64,000 nt of DNA, from contig CAVVDT010000008.1 of the NCBI GenBank assembly GCA_963747005.1, positions 744,001-808,000 on the forward strand, in the 5' to 3' direction. A program made the position numbers and the translations under genes. This document shows, one piece after another, positions 52,458-60,428 of this stretch (the first letter of the stretch is position 1; every line of letters begins with the position of its first letter). Below the pieces are notes generated by a model. That model made no database searches. It was not told where the DNA came from and saw only the letters and a list, made by a program, of their open reading frames with translations. The DNA comes from CAVVDT01 sp963747005 (GTDB lineage: Bacteria > Pseudomonadota > Alphaproteobacteria > Rhizobiales > Aestuariivirgaceae).

Positions 52458-54229
52458 AAGGGATGTTCCCGGTCGTAATGTTCGATCAGGTCGACGAATG
52501 CGTCCTCAAGCGTCGGTTCGGGAACGTCGGCGCGCGCATGCTCCTTCCTCAGCTCGTCGGGGGTGCCGGCGGCCACCAGCCGGCCGCGGTAGATGATGCC
52601 GATGCGGTCGCAGTATTCGGCCTCCTCCATGAAATGGGTCGTCACCATGATGGTCACCCCGGCCGATGCCATGGCGTTGATGCGCCCCCAGAATTCGCGG
52701 CGCACGAGCGGATCGACACCGGAGGTCGGCTCGTCGAGAAACAGGACGCCCGGTTCATGCATGACGGCACAGGCCAGCGCCAGGCGCTGCTTGTAGCCGA
52801 GGGGCAGATCGCCGCTGGTCGCCTCGGCAAAGGCGCGAAGACCCAGATCCTCCAGCTCCACCGCGATCCTGTCCTTGCGTGCCTGGCCCTTCAGGCCGTA
52901 GGCGCTGGCAAAGAACTGCAGGTTCTGCAGGACGCTCATGTTGCCATAAAGGGAAAACTTCTGCGCCATGTAGCCGATATGGCCGCGTGCCAGCGGCGCC
53001 GAGCGCCTGAGGTCGATGCCGAGCACCAGTGCCTTGCCATCGCTCGGCGGCAACAGCCCGCACAGCATCTTGAAGGTGGTGGACTTGCCGGCGCCGTTGG
53101 GGCCGAGGAGACCGAAGATCTCACCGCGCCTGACCGCGAAGTCGATGGAATCAACCGCAATGAAATCCCCGAAGCGGCGCACCAGGCCCTCCACTTCGAT
53201 GACCGTGTCGGGCTTTCCCGCGACACTCGCATCGCCGACCGCAGATGGCATGGCGGGGGATCGCGACGCAGGCCCGGCCACCGCCGCACCGTCGCCCTCC
53301 TTGAGCAGGGAGACAAAGGCGTCCTCGAAGGCCGGCTTGACCGCACTGACGCGCACCGGGCCGGCCTTCAGTCCTTTGCAGCACTTCGCGAGCCCGGCCT
53401 TGCCGGCGCCCCTGGTGACGAGCACCCGGATGTCGCTTCCCTTGACGATGGCGTCGACCACCTGCGGAAGGCCGATCACCTCGCGCAGCACCCGCCGGCG
53501 GTCAGCCTTTTCGGTGCGCAGGACAAAGGTTCTGCCCTTGAGCCGGTCGCGGAAAGTTGCTGGCGGCCCGGCGGCGAGAAGCTGGCCCTCGTTGACCAGC
53601 ATGACCTCGTGGCAGCGTTCGGCCTCGTCGAGATAGGCGGTCGCCCACAAGATGCTGATGCCTTCGGCAAGCAGCGACTGGACGATCTGCCACAGTTCGC
53701 GCCGCGAAACCGGATCGACACCGACGCTCGGCTCATCGAGCAATAAAAGACGCGGCGGATGCACCAGGGTGCAGGCGAGACCGAGCTTCTGCTTCATGCC
53801 GCCGGAGAGTTTGCCGGCCAGCCGCGCCCCGAACGGTTTGAGGCCGGTGAACGCCGTCAGCTTTTCGATCTGCCGGCTTCGCTCCGCCCCGGCGAGCCCT
53901 TGCAGGTCGGCATAAAGCTCGAGGTTTTCAGCGACCGAGAGATCCTCATAGAGACCGAAACGCTGCGGCATGTAGCCCACGTTTGCCTGTACCAGCTCGG
54001 GCTCGGCCACAACGTTGTGGCCGAGGACCCTGACTGTGCCCGCATCGGGCTTGAGGAGTCCTGTCAGCACCCGCATCAGCGTCGTCTTGCCGGCACCGTC
54101 TGGGCCGACGAGGCCGGTGATGCGGCCGGCCTGCACCGTGAAGGAGAGCCCGTCGAGCGCCTTGACCGTCCGCGTGCCTGAGGCAAAGCGCTTGACCACG
54201 CCTTCGACCTCGATCACCGGCGCGGTCAT
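52454..54229 (-). CDS. ABC exporter ATPase with two fused nucleotide-binding domains (YbhF-like)
   Basis: About 591 residues with two complete ATPase domains. The first has Walker A GPDGAGKTTLMRV, signature LSGGMKQKLGLACTL and Walker B LLLLDEPSVGVDPVSRREL. The second has Walker A GPNGAGKSTTFKM, a less canonical signature GDLPLGYKQRLALACAV and Walker B VLFLDEPTSGVDPLVRREF. A Pro/Ala-rich linker joins them. This tandem form is typical of YbhF/RbbA-group exporters. The ATG at 54229 is preferred; a TTG at 54247 is in frame. Confidence 0.9.
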   Translation of the reverse strand: MTAPVIEVEGVVKRFASGTRTVKALDGLSFTVQAGRITGLVGPDGAGKTTLMRVLTGLLKPDAGTVRVLGHNVVAEPELVQANVGYMPQRFGLYEDLSVAENLELYADLQGLAGAERSRQIEKLTAFTGLKPFGARLAGKLSGGMKQKLGLACTLVHPPRLLLLDEPSVGVDPVSRRELWQIVQSLLAEGISILWATAYLDEAERCHEVMLVNEGQLLAAGPPATFRDRLKGRTFVLRTEKADRRRVLREVIGLPQVVDAIVKGSDIRVLVTRGAGKAGLAKCCKGLKAGPVRVSAVKPAFEDAFVSLLKEGDGAAVAGPASRSPAMPSAVGDASVAGKPDTVIEVEGLVRRFGDFIAVDSIDFAVRRGEIFGLLGPNGAGKSTTFKMLCGLLPPSDGKALVLGIDLRRSAPLARGHIGYMAQKFSLYGNMSVLQNLQFFASAYGLKGQARKDRIAVELEDLGLRAFAEATSGDLPLGYKQRLALACAVMHEPGVLFLDEPTSGVDPLVRREFWGRINAMASAGVTIMVTTHFMEEAEYCDRIGIIYRGRLVAAGTPDELRKEHARADVPEPTLEDAFVDLIEHYDREHPL

Positions 54230-54266
54230 GGGGTTGGGCTCTGCCAAGGCTTGACCTCGTGCCGAT

Positions 54267-55275
54267 CTAGGGTCTGTCGATCTTCAGGTGGACCGTGACC
54301 GGCATGCCTTGCAGGAGACTGCCGTCGCCGTTCTTGACATAGACCCGCAGGCGATAGACCAGGCTGGTGCGCAATTGCGGCGTCTCCACCGTCTTGGGCG
54401 TGAATTCGGCGATGGGCGAGATGAAGCCGACCCAGCCCACATAGGGGTGGCCGGGTCTTGAATTCGGAGAAGATTTCAGCCTTGGTGCCTGAATGGATGC
54501 GGCCGAGGTCTGGTTCGTCGACATAGCTGCGCACCCACACCGGATCGGTGAGCGCCACAGTATAGACGGGCGTGTTGGCCTGCACGACGGCACCGGGCTC
54601 GACGATGCGGGTGTTGATGACGCCCGCCTCCTTGGCATAGAGCCTGGTGTAGTCGAGACGCCTCAGGGCGAGGAGAAGCTGCGCCTGGCTGGCGCGCAGT
54701 TGCGCTCGCGCCTGGGTGATGTCTTCAGTCCTCGGCCCCTGGACGGCCATCGACAATTCCTGCTGGGAGGCGCGCAACAGGGCTTCAAGATTGTTGACGC
54801 GGGCCTGGTCGGCATCGAGTTGCTGCAACGGCGCGAAGCGGTCGCTGGCCAGTTGTTCGGTGCGCTTCAGCGTGGCGCGTGCATCGGCCAACTGCGCCTG
54901 GATGGCCTGGGCATTCTCGCGCGCCTTCCTGATTTCCTCGGGTCGGCTGCCGGCCAACAGCCGGTCGAGGGCGGCCTTTTGCGCGCCCACATCAGCCTTG
55001 GCGGCTTCGACGTCGGCATCGTAGATCTCGGTTTCGAGGGTGGCGAGAAGTTCGCCCTTCTTGACCTTGTCGCCCTCTTCGACCAGCATGCTTGCGACCC
55101 TGCCGGCGATGTTGAAGGCAAGATCGGCCTCGCGGATGTCGACATTGCCGTAGAGGACGAGCTGATCGGGATTCGACGAGTTGTCGCCGCGCAGTCGCAT
55201 ATAGGCGTATCCACCGCCGCCGGCGAGCGCTGCGACGACCGCCAGGCCAATCAGGCCTTTGATGCCGGGATGCAT
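54267..55275 (-). pseudogene. HlyD/YbhG-type membrane fusion protein, frameshifted near the 3' end
   Basis: Periplasmic adaptor for the downstream ABC-2 exporter. An N-terminal membrane anchor (IGLAVVAALAGGGGYAYM) is followed by the biotinyl-lipoyl half VLYGNVDIREADLAFNIAGR, a long coiled-coil hairpin (about 80-190) and the second lipoyl half LYAKEAGVINTRIVEPGAVV. After FSEFKTRP the frame breaks at about 54,446-54,454. The correct C-terminus HPYVGWVGFISPIAEFTPKT, then RTSLVYRLRVYVKNGDG and HLKIDRP, is in another frame ending at 54267. Without the fix the ORF runs on to 54226. ATG preceded by AGGAG. A single-base error or mutation explains it. Confidence 0.75.
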
Positions 55276-55364
55276 TCATTCACTCCTGTCACCTGCGCCT
55301 ATCATCGACACGCATGACGCTCAAGTGTGAAGATGGTCTCAAAGACGCAAGGGTCAGGCTGAGA

Positions 55365-55382
55365 GTGTCGCGACACCGTGTC
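55365..55382. promoter_or_regulatory. overlapping palindromes upstream of the export operon
   Basis: GTGTCGCGACACCGTGTC contains three alternating half-sites: GTGTC (55365-55369), GACAC (55372-55376) and GTGTC (55378-55382). They form a perfect 12-bp palindrome and a second one sharing the middle half-site. It lies about 90 bases upstream of the HlyD-type start on the minus strand. Such symmetry is typical of TetR- or ArsR-type operators; no regulator gene is adjacent. Confidence 0.5.
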
Positions 55383-55426
55383 AAGTGATCGGCCGTCCAG
55401 CCCTCCCGGCCAGCCATGGGGGACGG

Positions 55427-56530
55427 TCAATCCATGGTGACGACGATATTGCCCACGTGGCCCTTTGCCATGAAGGCCTCCTGGGCTTTGACCAGATCGC
55501 GCAGCGGAAAGGTCATGGCAAGCAGCGGCTTGAGAAGGCCCTGCTCGATGAGCTTCACGACCCGCGCCATGGTACCGGGGGGCACAATGGTGGCGCCGGT
55601 GAGTTGCAGGTCCTTGTAGACGAGCTGCCGCAGGTCGAACGCGACCATCGGTCCGGCGATGGCGCCTGAGGACGAATAGCGCCCGCCATGGCGCAAGGCT
55701 GCGATCATGCCGGTGAACATGCGCCCGCCCACCACATCGAGCGCCACCTCTACCGGGCCGCCGGCGGCGGTCCTTATGGCGGTATCGAGATCGGCTTCGT
55801 TGCGATCGACCACCGCATGGGCGCCCAGCGTCATCAGGCGGTCGGATTTGTTGCCGGAAGCAATGGCGATCACCCGAGCACCGCGCAGCCGGCAAAGCTG
55901 GATGGCGGTCGAGCCGACACCTCCCGAGGCCCCGGCGATGACGGCGGTCTCGCCGGGCTTCAGGCCGGTGTGCGAAATGAGGTTTACCGCCGTCGTGGCC
56001 ACGCACGGGAAGGTGGCCAGTTCGGCATCCGACAAAGGGCTTGAAATAGCATGGACATTTTCCGCCCTGACTCGTGTGTAGTCGGCAAAGCCTCCATCGC
56101 ACTCGGAACCGAAATAGCCCGAAATCTTCGGGTTCATGTAGTCGCCGGGGCCCAGCAGCCACGGGTCGATCATCACCCGCTCGCCGATGCGTTTTTCGTC
56201 CACGCCCTGACCGACAGCGGCGATGCTGCCGGCAACATCGGCGCCCTGGATGCGCGGGAAGGCGAGGGGTTCACCCGTCCAGGTGGCGGTTGAGGCATCG
56301 GCCCCGGCGAGGCCTTGCCTGCCGCCATCGCCGACGCCGGTTGTCACGTTCGTGGCGTACCAGGCGATGCGGGTGTTGATGTCGGTGTTGTTGAGGCCGC
56401 AGGCGGCGACCTTCACCAGCACCTCGCCTGGACCCGGCTTCGGCACCGGCCAATCCTCGCGATATTCGAGCTTGTCGAGGCCGCCATGCCCGGTAAGCAC
56501 CACGGCGCGCATGGTTTCAGGTATGTGCAT
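55427..56530 (-). CDS. MDR/zinc-less alcohol dehydrogenase-type oxidoreductase
   Basis: Medium-chain dehydrogenase/reductase, 367 residues. N-terminal GroES-like fold (MRAVVLTGHGGLDKLEYRED, LVKVAACGLNNTDINTRIAW) followed by a Rossmann fold with VIAGASGGVGSTAIQLCRLRGA and ALDVVGGRMFTGM. The structural zinc Cys cluster is absent, which points to a quinone oxidoreductase or reductase-type member rather than a classical alcohol dehydrogenase. Substrate unknown. The ATG at 56530 follows GAGGGAG; the longer upstream frame is not used. Confidence 0.85.
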   Translation of the reverse strand: MHIPETMRAVVLTGHGGLDKLEYREDWPVPKPGPGEVLVKVAACGLNNTDINTRIAWYATNVTTGVGDGGRQGLAGADASTATWTGEPLAFPRIQGADVAGSIAAVGQGVDEKRIGERVMIDPWLLGPGDYMNPKISGYFGSECDGGFADYTRVRAENVHAISSPLSDAELATFPCVATTAVNLISHTGLKPGETAVIAGASGGVGSTAIQLCRLRGARVIAIASGNKSDRLMTLGAHAVVDRNEADLDTAIRTAAGGPVEVALDVVGGRMFTGMIAALRHGGRYSSSGAIAGPMVAFDLRQLVYKDLQLTGATIVPPGTMARVVKLIEQGLLKPLLAMTFPLRDLVKAQEAFMAKGHVGNIVVTMD

Positions 56531-56828
56531 CTGCTCCCTCTCTGCATCCACTGGTGCAGCACCTGGATGGAATGTTCCGAATCGACCCCGCATTTCGGGC
56601 CGGCAACCGCGGTTCTCCAACCTGCGCGCCATGCTACCACACTATCCACATCCTGCGTTCCAACATGCCGGAAGCGCAGTGACGGGGAACGGGCTGGCCG
56701 GTCTGTCACGCAACTGTCATCAATGCTTCGTAGGAATCCGTGGATTGTGGATTCTGGGGACCATGGATCACACGCCGCGCGGCATCCGAGCTGCACGTGT
56801 GGCGTATTGGCAGGCGCAAGACGAGAGC

Positions 56829-57353
56829 ATGATGGACAAGGACAACATCGAGCCGTTCAACGTGCTCTTTCTGTGCACCCAGAACTCGGCCCGCTCCATC
56901 ATGGCCGAATGCATCCTCAACCGTCTCGGGCAGGGAAAGTTCCACGCCTTCAGCGCCGGCAGCCATCCGCGCGGCGAGGTCAATCCCTACGCGCTCGACC
57001 TCTTGCGCAAACAGAACTACAAGGTTGACGAATTGCGCTCCAAGTCGTGGGACGAATTTGCCCTGCCCGATGCGCCGAAACTCGATTTCGTCTTCACCGT
57101 CTGCGATCAGGCCGCCGCCGAGGTCTGTCCGATCTGGCCGGGCCAGCCCATGACGGCTCACTGGGGCCTGCCCGATCCGGGCAAGGCCGAAGGCAATGAG
57201 GCGCAAAAGCGCCTTGCCTTCGCCGATACGCTGCGCATGCTCAACCAGCGCATCGGCATTTTCGTCAGCCTGCCGCTCGCCTCGCTCGGCCGTTTGTCGC
57301 TGCAACGCAAGCTGGACGACATCGGCCGCTCGACCGCCCCGCCGGCTGGTTAA
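56829..57353 (+). CDS. arsenate reductase / LMW protein-tyrosine phosphatase family
   Basis: About 174 residues with the LMW-phosphatase P-loop LFLCTQNSARSIMAE (CX5R, Cys16 to Arg22) and SAGSHPRGEVNPYALDLL. Further matches are FTVCDQAAAEVCPIWPG and the general-acid loop WGLPDPGKAEG. This sequence type is that of thioredoxin-linked ArsC arsenate reductases rather than tyrosine phosphatases. No other ars genes are adjacent; it is divergent from the oxidoreductase gene and convergent with the AhpD-like gene (4-base overlap of stops). In-frame ATGs at 56763 and 56832 are alternatives. Confidence 0.82.
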   Translation: MMDKDNIEPFNVLFLCTQNSARSIMAECILNRLGQGKFHAFSAGSHPRGEVNPYALDLLRKQNYKVDELRSKSWDEFALPDAPKLDFVFTVCDQAAAEVCPIWPGQPMTAHWGLPDPGKAEGNEAQKRLAFADTLRMLNQRIGIFVSLPLASLGRLSLQRKLDDIGRSTAPPAG

Positions 57354-57700
57354 GCTGGCTTGCCCGCCGCAAACTCGTCGACGGCGCGCATCAGCGGCGT
57401 CATCCACATGAAGGCGGGGCCGCCATGCATGATGACGGCCTGAAAGCCCGCCTCGACAATCTCGCCGGCGGAGGCGCCGGCGCGTACGGCGTTCTTCACA
57501 TGAAAGGCAATGCACCATTCGCACTGGGAGGCCACGGCCAGGGCGATGTTGATCAGTTCCTTGTCCTTCAACGGCAGGCTTGAACCGCTTTCGGCCTCCT
57601 TGATGAAGTTGAGGAAGCCCGCCGTCTCGCGCGGGAATTCGCGCTGCAACCGGCGCGTCAGCTCGCCCACTTCGCCGAGCCGCTCCTTCATGGTCGTCAT
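57350..57700 (-). CDS. carboxymuconolactone decarboxylase / AhpD-like protein
   Basis: A 116-residue all-helical protein with the CMD/AhpD fingerprint: LINIALAVASQCEWCIAFHV holds the CxxC pair and a following His, and GASAGEIVEAGFQAVIMHGG the second conserved segment. AhpD-like members have peroxidatic or disulfide reductase activity with alkylhydroperoxide reductase; others are uncharacterised. The ATG overlaps the acetate kinase stop, placing it at the end of the PHA-linked operon. Confidence 0.82.
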   Translation of the reverse strand: MTTMKERLGEVGELTRRLQREFPRETAGFLNFIKEAESGSSLPLKDKELINIALAVASQCEWCIAFHVKNAVRAGASAGEIVEAGFQAVIMHGGPAFMWMTPLMRAVDEFAAGKPA

Positions 57701-58914
57701 TGAGATCCTCCTTGCCGTTTCGTGGCTCCACCGCCCGCCCGCACCACCGCGACGGTATGGCGGGCAATCATCAGGTCTTCATCGGTCGGTATGACGAACA
57801 CCGAGACAGCGCTGTCGGGGGCGCTGATCTGCGTGCGGCTTGCAGCGTTGGCGGCCTCGTCCAGCCTGACGCCCAGCCATTCGGCATACCGGCAGGCGCG
57901 CGCCCTCACCGGGGCAGCGTGCTCACCGATGCCGCCGGTGAACACCAGCACGTCAAGGCCGCCGGCGGCGGCGGCGAGCGAGCCGAGTTCGCGCCCGATG
58001 CGATAGGCGAAGAGGTCCACCGCCTCCCTTGCCTCTGCGGCCGGGCTGGCGAGCAGAATGCGCATGTCATCGCTGATGCCGGAGACACCGAAGAGGCCGC
58101 TGTGGCTGTAGAGGAGGTCGCTCAGGGCGTCGTAGTCCATGTCCTTTTCCTTCATCAGGTAAAGGATCACGCCGGGATCGAGCCTGCCGCAGCGCCGGCC
58201 CATGGGCAGGCCCTCCAGGGCGGTGAACCCCATGGTGGTGGCAAGGCTGCGGCCATCGCGCATGGCGCACATGCTGGCCCCATGCCCGAGATGGGCGACG
58301 ACGACGCGGCCCCTGGCAGCAGACCCGGCGTAGCGGGGAAGGACGCTGGCGATATACTCATAGGACAGGCCATGAAAGCCGTAGCGACGCACGCCTTCCC
58401 CCGTCAACGCGCGCGGCAGGGCATAGGTCGTTGCCAGCGCCGAATTGGTGTGGTGGAAGGCGGTGTCGAAGCAGGCGACCTGCGGCAGTCGAGGGGCGAT
58501 TTCGCCGAGCCGCCGTATGGCAGCGAGGTTATGGGGCTGATGCAGTGGCGCCAGCGGTACAAGCGCCTCCAGTTCGGCAAGCACGTCGGGGCGGGCAAGC
58601 ACCGGCGCGCTGAACCGTGCGCCGCCATGCACCACGCGATGCCCGGCGGCGACGAGTGAATAGTCCCTGGCGTGGCCCTCGAACCAGTCCACCACGACCT
58701 GCAGCAGGTTTGCATCATCCGAGGCGGCCGGCAGATCGCGTTCGATGGCGGTGGCGCCTCCGGCTTCATGAATGATGAGCCGCGGCGCATCGCCGATGCC
58801 CTCGATCTCGCCGTGGGCGACGGGCGCGGGATCGCCGGCTCCGGACGGGCAGGTATAGAGCGCGAACTTGAGGCTCGACGATCCGGCGTTGAGGGCGATG
58901 ATCGCATCGGTCAT
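57697..58914 (-). CDS. ackA: acetate/propionate-family kinase
   Basis: Acyl kinase of 405 residues of the ASKHA fold that interconverts acyl-phosphate and acetate (or butyrate) with ATP. It starts IIALNAGSSSLKFALY, the phosphate-1 motif; VVAHLGHGASMCAMRDGRS is the second and VFTGGIGEHAAPVRARACRY the adenosine motif. The ATG at 58914 overlaps the phosphotransacylase stop by four bases. A much longer open frame extends upstream to 60,120 but is antisense-phase noise over the next gene. Partner enzyme is the fused MaoC-Pta encoded upstream. Confidence 0.92.
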   Translation of the reverse strand: MTDAIIALNAGSSSLKFALYTCPSGAGDPAPVAHGEIEGIGDAPRLIIHEAGGATAIERDLPAASDDANLLQVVVDWFEGHARDYSLVAAGHRVVHGGARFSAPVLARPDVLAELEALVPLAPLHQPHNLAAIRRLGEIAPRLPQVACFDTAFHHTNSALATTYALPRALTGEGVRRYGFHGLSYEYIASVLPRYAGSAARGRVVVAHLGHGASMCAMRDGRSLATTMGFTALEGLPMGRRCGRLDPGVILYLMKEKDMDYDALSDLLYSHSGLFGVSGISDDMRILLASPAAEAREAVDLFAYRIGRELGSLAAAAGGLDVLVFTGGIGEHAAPVRARACRYAEWLGVRLDEAANAASRTQISAPDSAVSVFVIPTDEDLMIARHTVAVVRAGGGATKRQGGSQ

Positions 58915-60332
58915 GGATGGCGCCTGAGCCGGTGGTGCTCGACCATGGCCGCAACTGCGCAGGACGCCAGGCGGCTCTCGATGCTGTCGGCGCGGCTGGT
59001 CAGGATGATCGGAACCCGCGCCCCGACCACCACGCCGGCGGCATCGGCCCCGGCGAGGTATTCCAGTTGCTTGGCCAGCATGTTGCCGGCCTCGACGTCC
59101 GGCACCACCAGGATATCGGCCCGTCCGGCAATGGGAGACTCGATTCCCTTGGCCCGCGCGGCGCTCAGCGAGACCGCATTGTCGAAGGCCAGCGGGCCGT
59201 CGACGATACCGCCGGTGATCTGCTTGCGGTCGGCCATCTTGCACAGGGCCGCGGCGTCGACAGTGGAGGGAATTTTCGGCGTCACCACTTCGACGGCGGA
59301 TAACAACGCCACCTTGGGCAGGGTGATGCCCAGCGCGTGCGCCATGTCGATGGCGTTCTGAACGATGTCGCGCTTTTCCTCCAGGTCCGGAGCGATGTTG
59401 ATGGCACCGTCGGTGATGAGCAGCGGCCGGTCCTGGCCGGGGACGTCGAGCAGGAAGACATGACTGAGGCGCCGGCCGGTGCGCAGGCCATCGGTGCTGT
59501 GGACGATGGGATGCATGAACTCGTCGGTATGAAGGCTCCCCTTCATCAGCGCGTTGACCTCGCCTTTCTGCGCCATGGCGACCGCCTTGGCGGCGGCTGC
59601 ATCGGAATGCGCGGTCGCCACCAGGCGATAGGGCGAAAGATCGAGGCCGGCTTCTTCGGCGGTAGCGCGGATCTTGTGCTCGGGGCCGATCAGTACCGGG
59701 ACAATCAGGCCCGCCTTGGCGGCCGCCACCGCCCCGCCCAGCGAGTTGGCATCGACCGGATGGACCACCGCGGTGATGATCTGCTCCAGCTTCTCCGCCT
59801 TGGCGATGATCTGGCGGAATTTTTCGCCGCGCTCCTCCAACTTGACGTCGGGAAGGATGATCCGTGGCCGCCTGATCTTTTCGGTCGGGGCGATCACCAG
59901 GGCGGTGCCGTCGATCACCACCTTGCCATTCTGGTTGGCGCACTTGCAATCGAAGCTTATGCGATGGTGCTTTTCGTCCTTTTCGAGTGCCTTGACGGTC
60001 ACGGTCACCGTGTCGCCCAACCCGATGGGTCCGAGGAAGCGCAGGCTCTGGTCGAGATAGATGGTGCCCGGCCCCGGCAGTTCGGTACCAAGTACGGTCG
60101 AGATCAGGGCGCTGCCCCACATGCCGTGGGCGATGACCTTGTGGAACATGTCGGACTTGGCGAAATCAGGATCGACATGCGCGGGATTGACGTCGCCCGA
60201 CATCACCGCGAAGAGCTCGATATCGCGCTGGGTGAGCCGTCGCGTCAGGCCGGCCTGGTCGCCGACGGTGATTTCATCGAAGGTCCGGTTCTCGATAACG
60301 TCGATGCCAGGCTTCATTTCATTGATCCTCAA
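58911..60332 (-). CDS. bifunctional MaoC-type enoyl-CoA hydratase / phosphate acyltransferase
   Basis: 473 residues with two domains. Residues about 10-150 form a MaoC (R-specific enoyl-CoA hydratase) hotdog with the motif MSGDVNPAHVDPDFAKSDMF and AHGMWGSAL. Residues about 160-473 form a Pta/Ptb-type phosphate acetyl/butyryltransferase (AVVHPVDANSLGGAVAAAKA, IGPEHKIRATAEE, MKGSLHTDEFMHP). The MaoC part could supply (R)-3-hydroxyacyl-CoA to the PHA synthase encoded upstream, while the transferase converts acyl-CoA to acyl-phosphate for the kinase. Both functions are inferred from family. The gap to phaC is 96 bases. Confidence 0.9.
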   Translation of the reverse strand: MRINEMKPGIDVIENRTFDEITVGDQAGLTRRLTQRDIELFAVMSGDVNPAHVDPDFAKSDMFHKVIAHGMWGSALISTVLGTELPGPGTIYLDQSLRFLGPIGLGDTVTVTVKALEKDEKHHRISFDCKCANQNGKVVIDGTALVIAPTEKIRRPRIILPDVKLEERGEKFRQIIAKAEKLEQIITAVVHPVDANSLGGAVAAAKAGLIVPVLIGPEHKIRATAEEAGLDLSPYRLVATAHSDAAAAKAVAMAQKGEVNALMKGSLHTDEFMHPIVHSTDGLRTGRRLSHVFLLDVPGQDRPLLITDGAINIAPDLEEKRDIVQNAIDMAHALGITLPKVALLSAVEVVTPKIPSTVDAAALCKMADRKQITGGIVDGPLAFDNAVSLSAARAKGIESPIAGRADILVVPDVEAGNMLAKQLEYLAGADAAGVVVGARVPIILTSRADSIESRLASCAVAAMVEHHRLRRHP

Positions 60333-60389
60333 TAGCCGCCGATCACCTGGGCACTGCCGGCGTGACTTCCTTGACCGACGCTCCGGCAG

Positions 60390-60409
60390 GCGGCCGCATG
60401 TTCGGCCGC
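60390..60409 (-). terminator. hairpin between phaC and maoC-pta
   Basis: GCGGCCG-CATGTT-CGGCCGC gives a 7-bp G+C stem with a 6-base loop in the 96-base gap between the phaC stop and the maoC-pta start. It may reduce read-through or protect the transcript end. No T-run follows, so full termination is uncertain. Confidence 0.35.
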
Positions 60410-60428
60410 TTCCACTCTCGGCATCGGT

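Noticed and set aside
58915..60120. Upstream extension of the acetate kinase frame
   Set aside because: The frame stays open by chance over the maoC-pta gene on the same strand; kinase homology begins at IIALNAGSSSLKF after the ATG at 58914.
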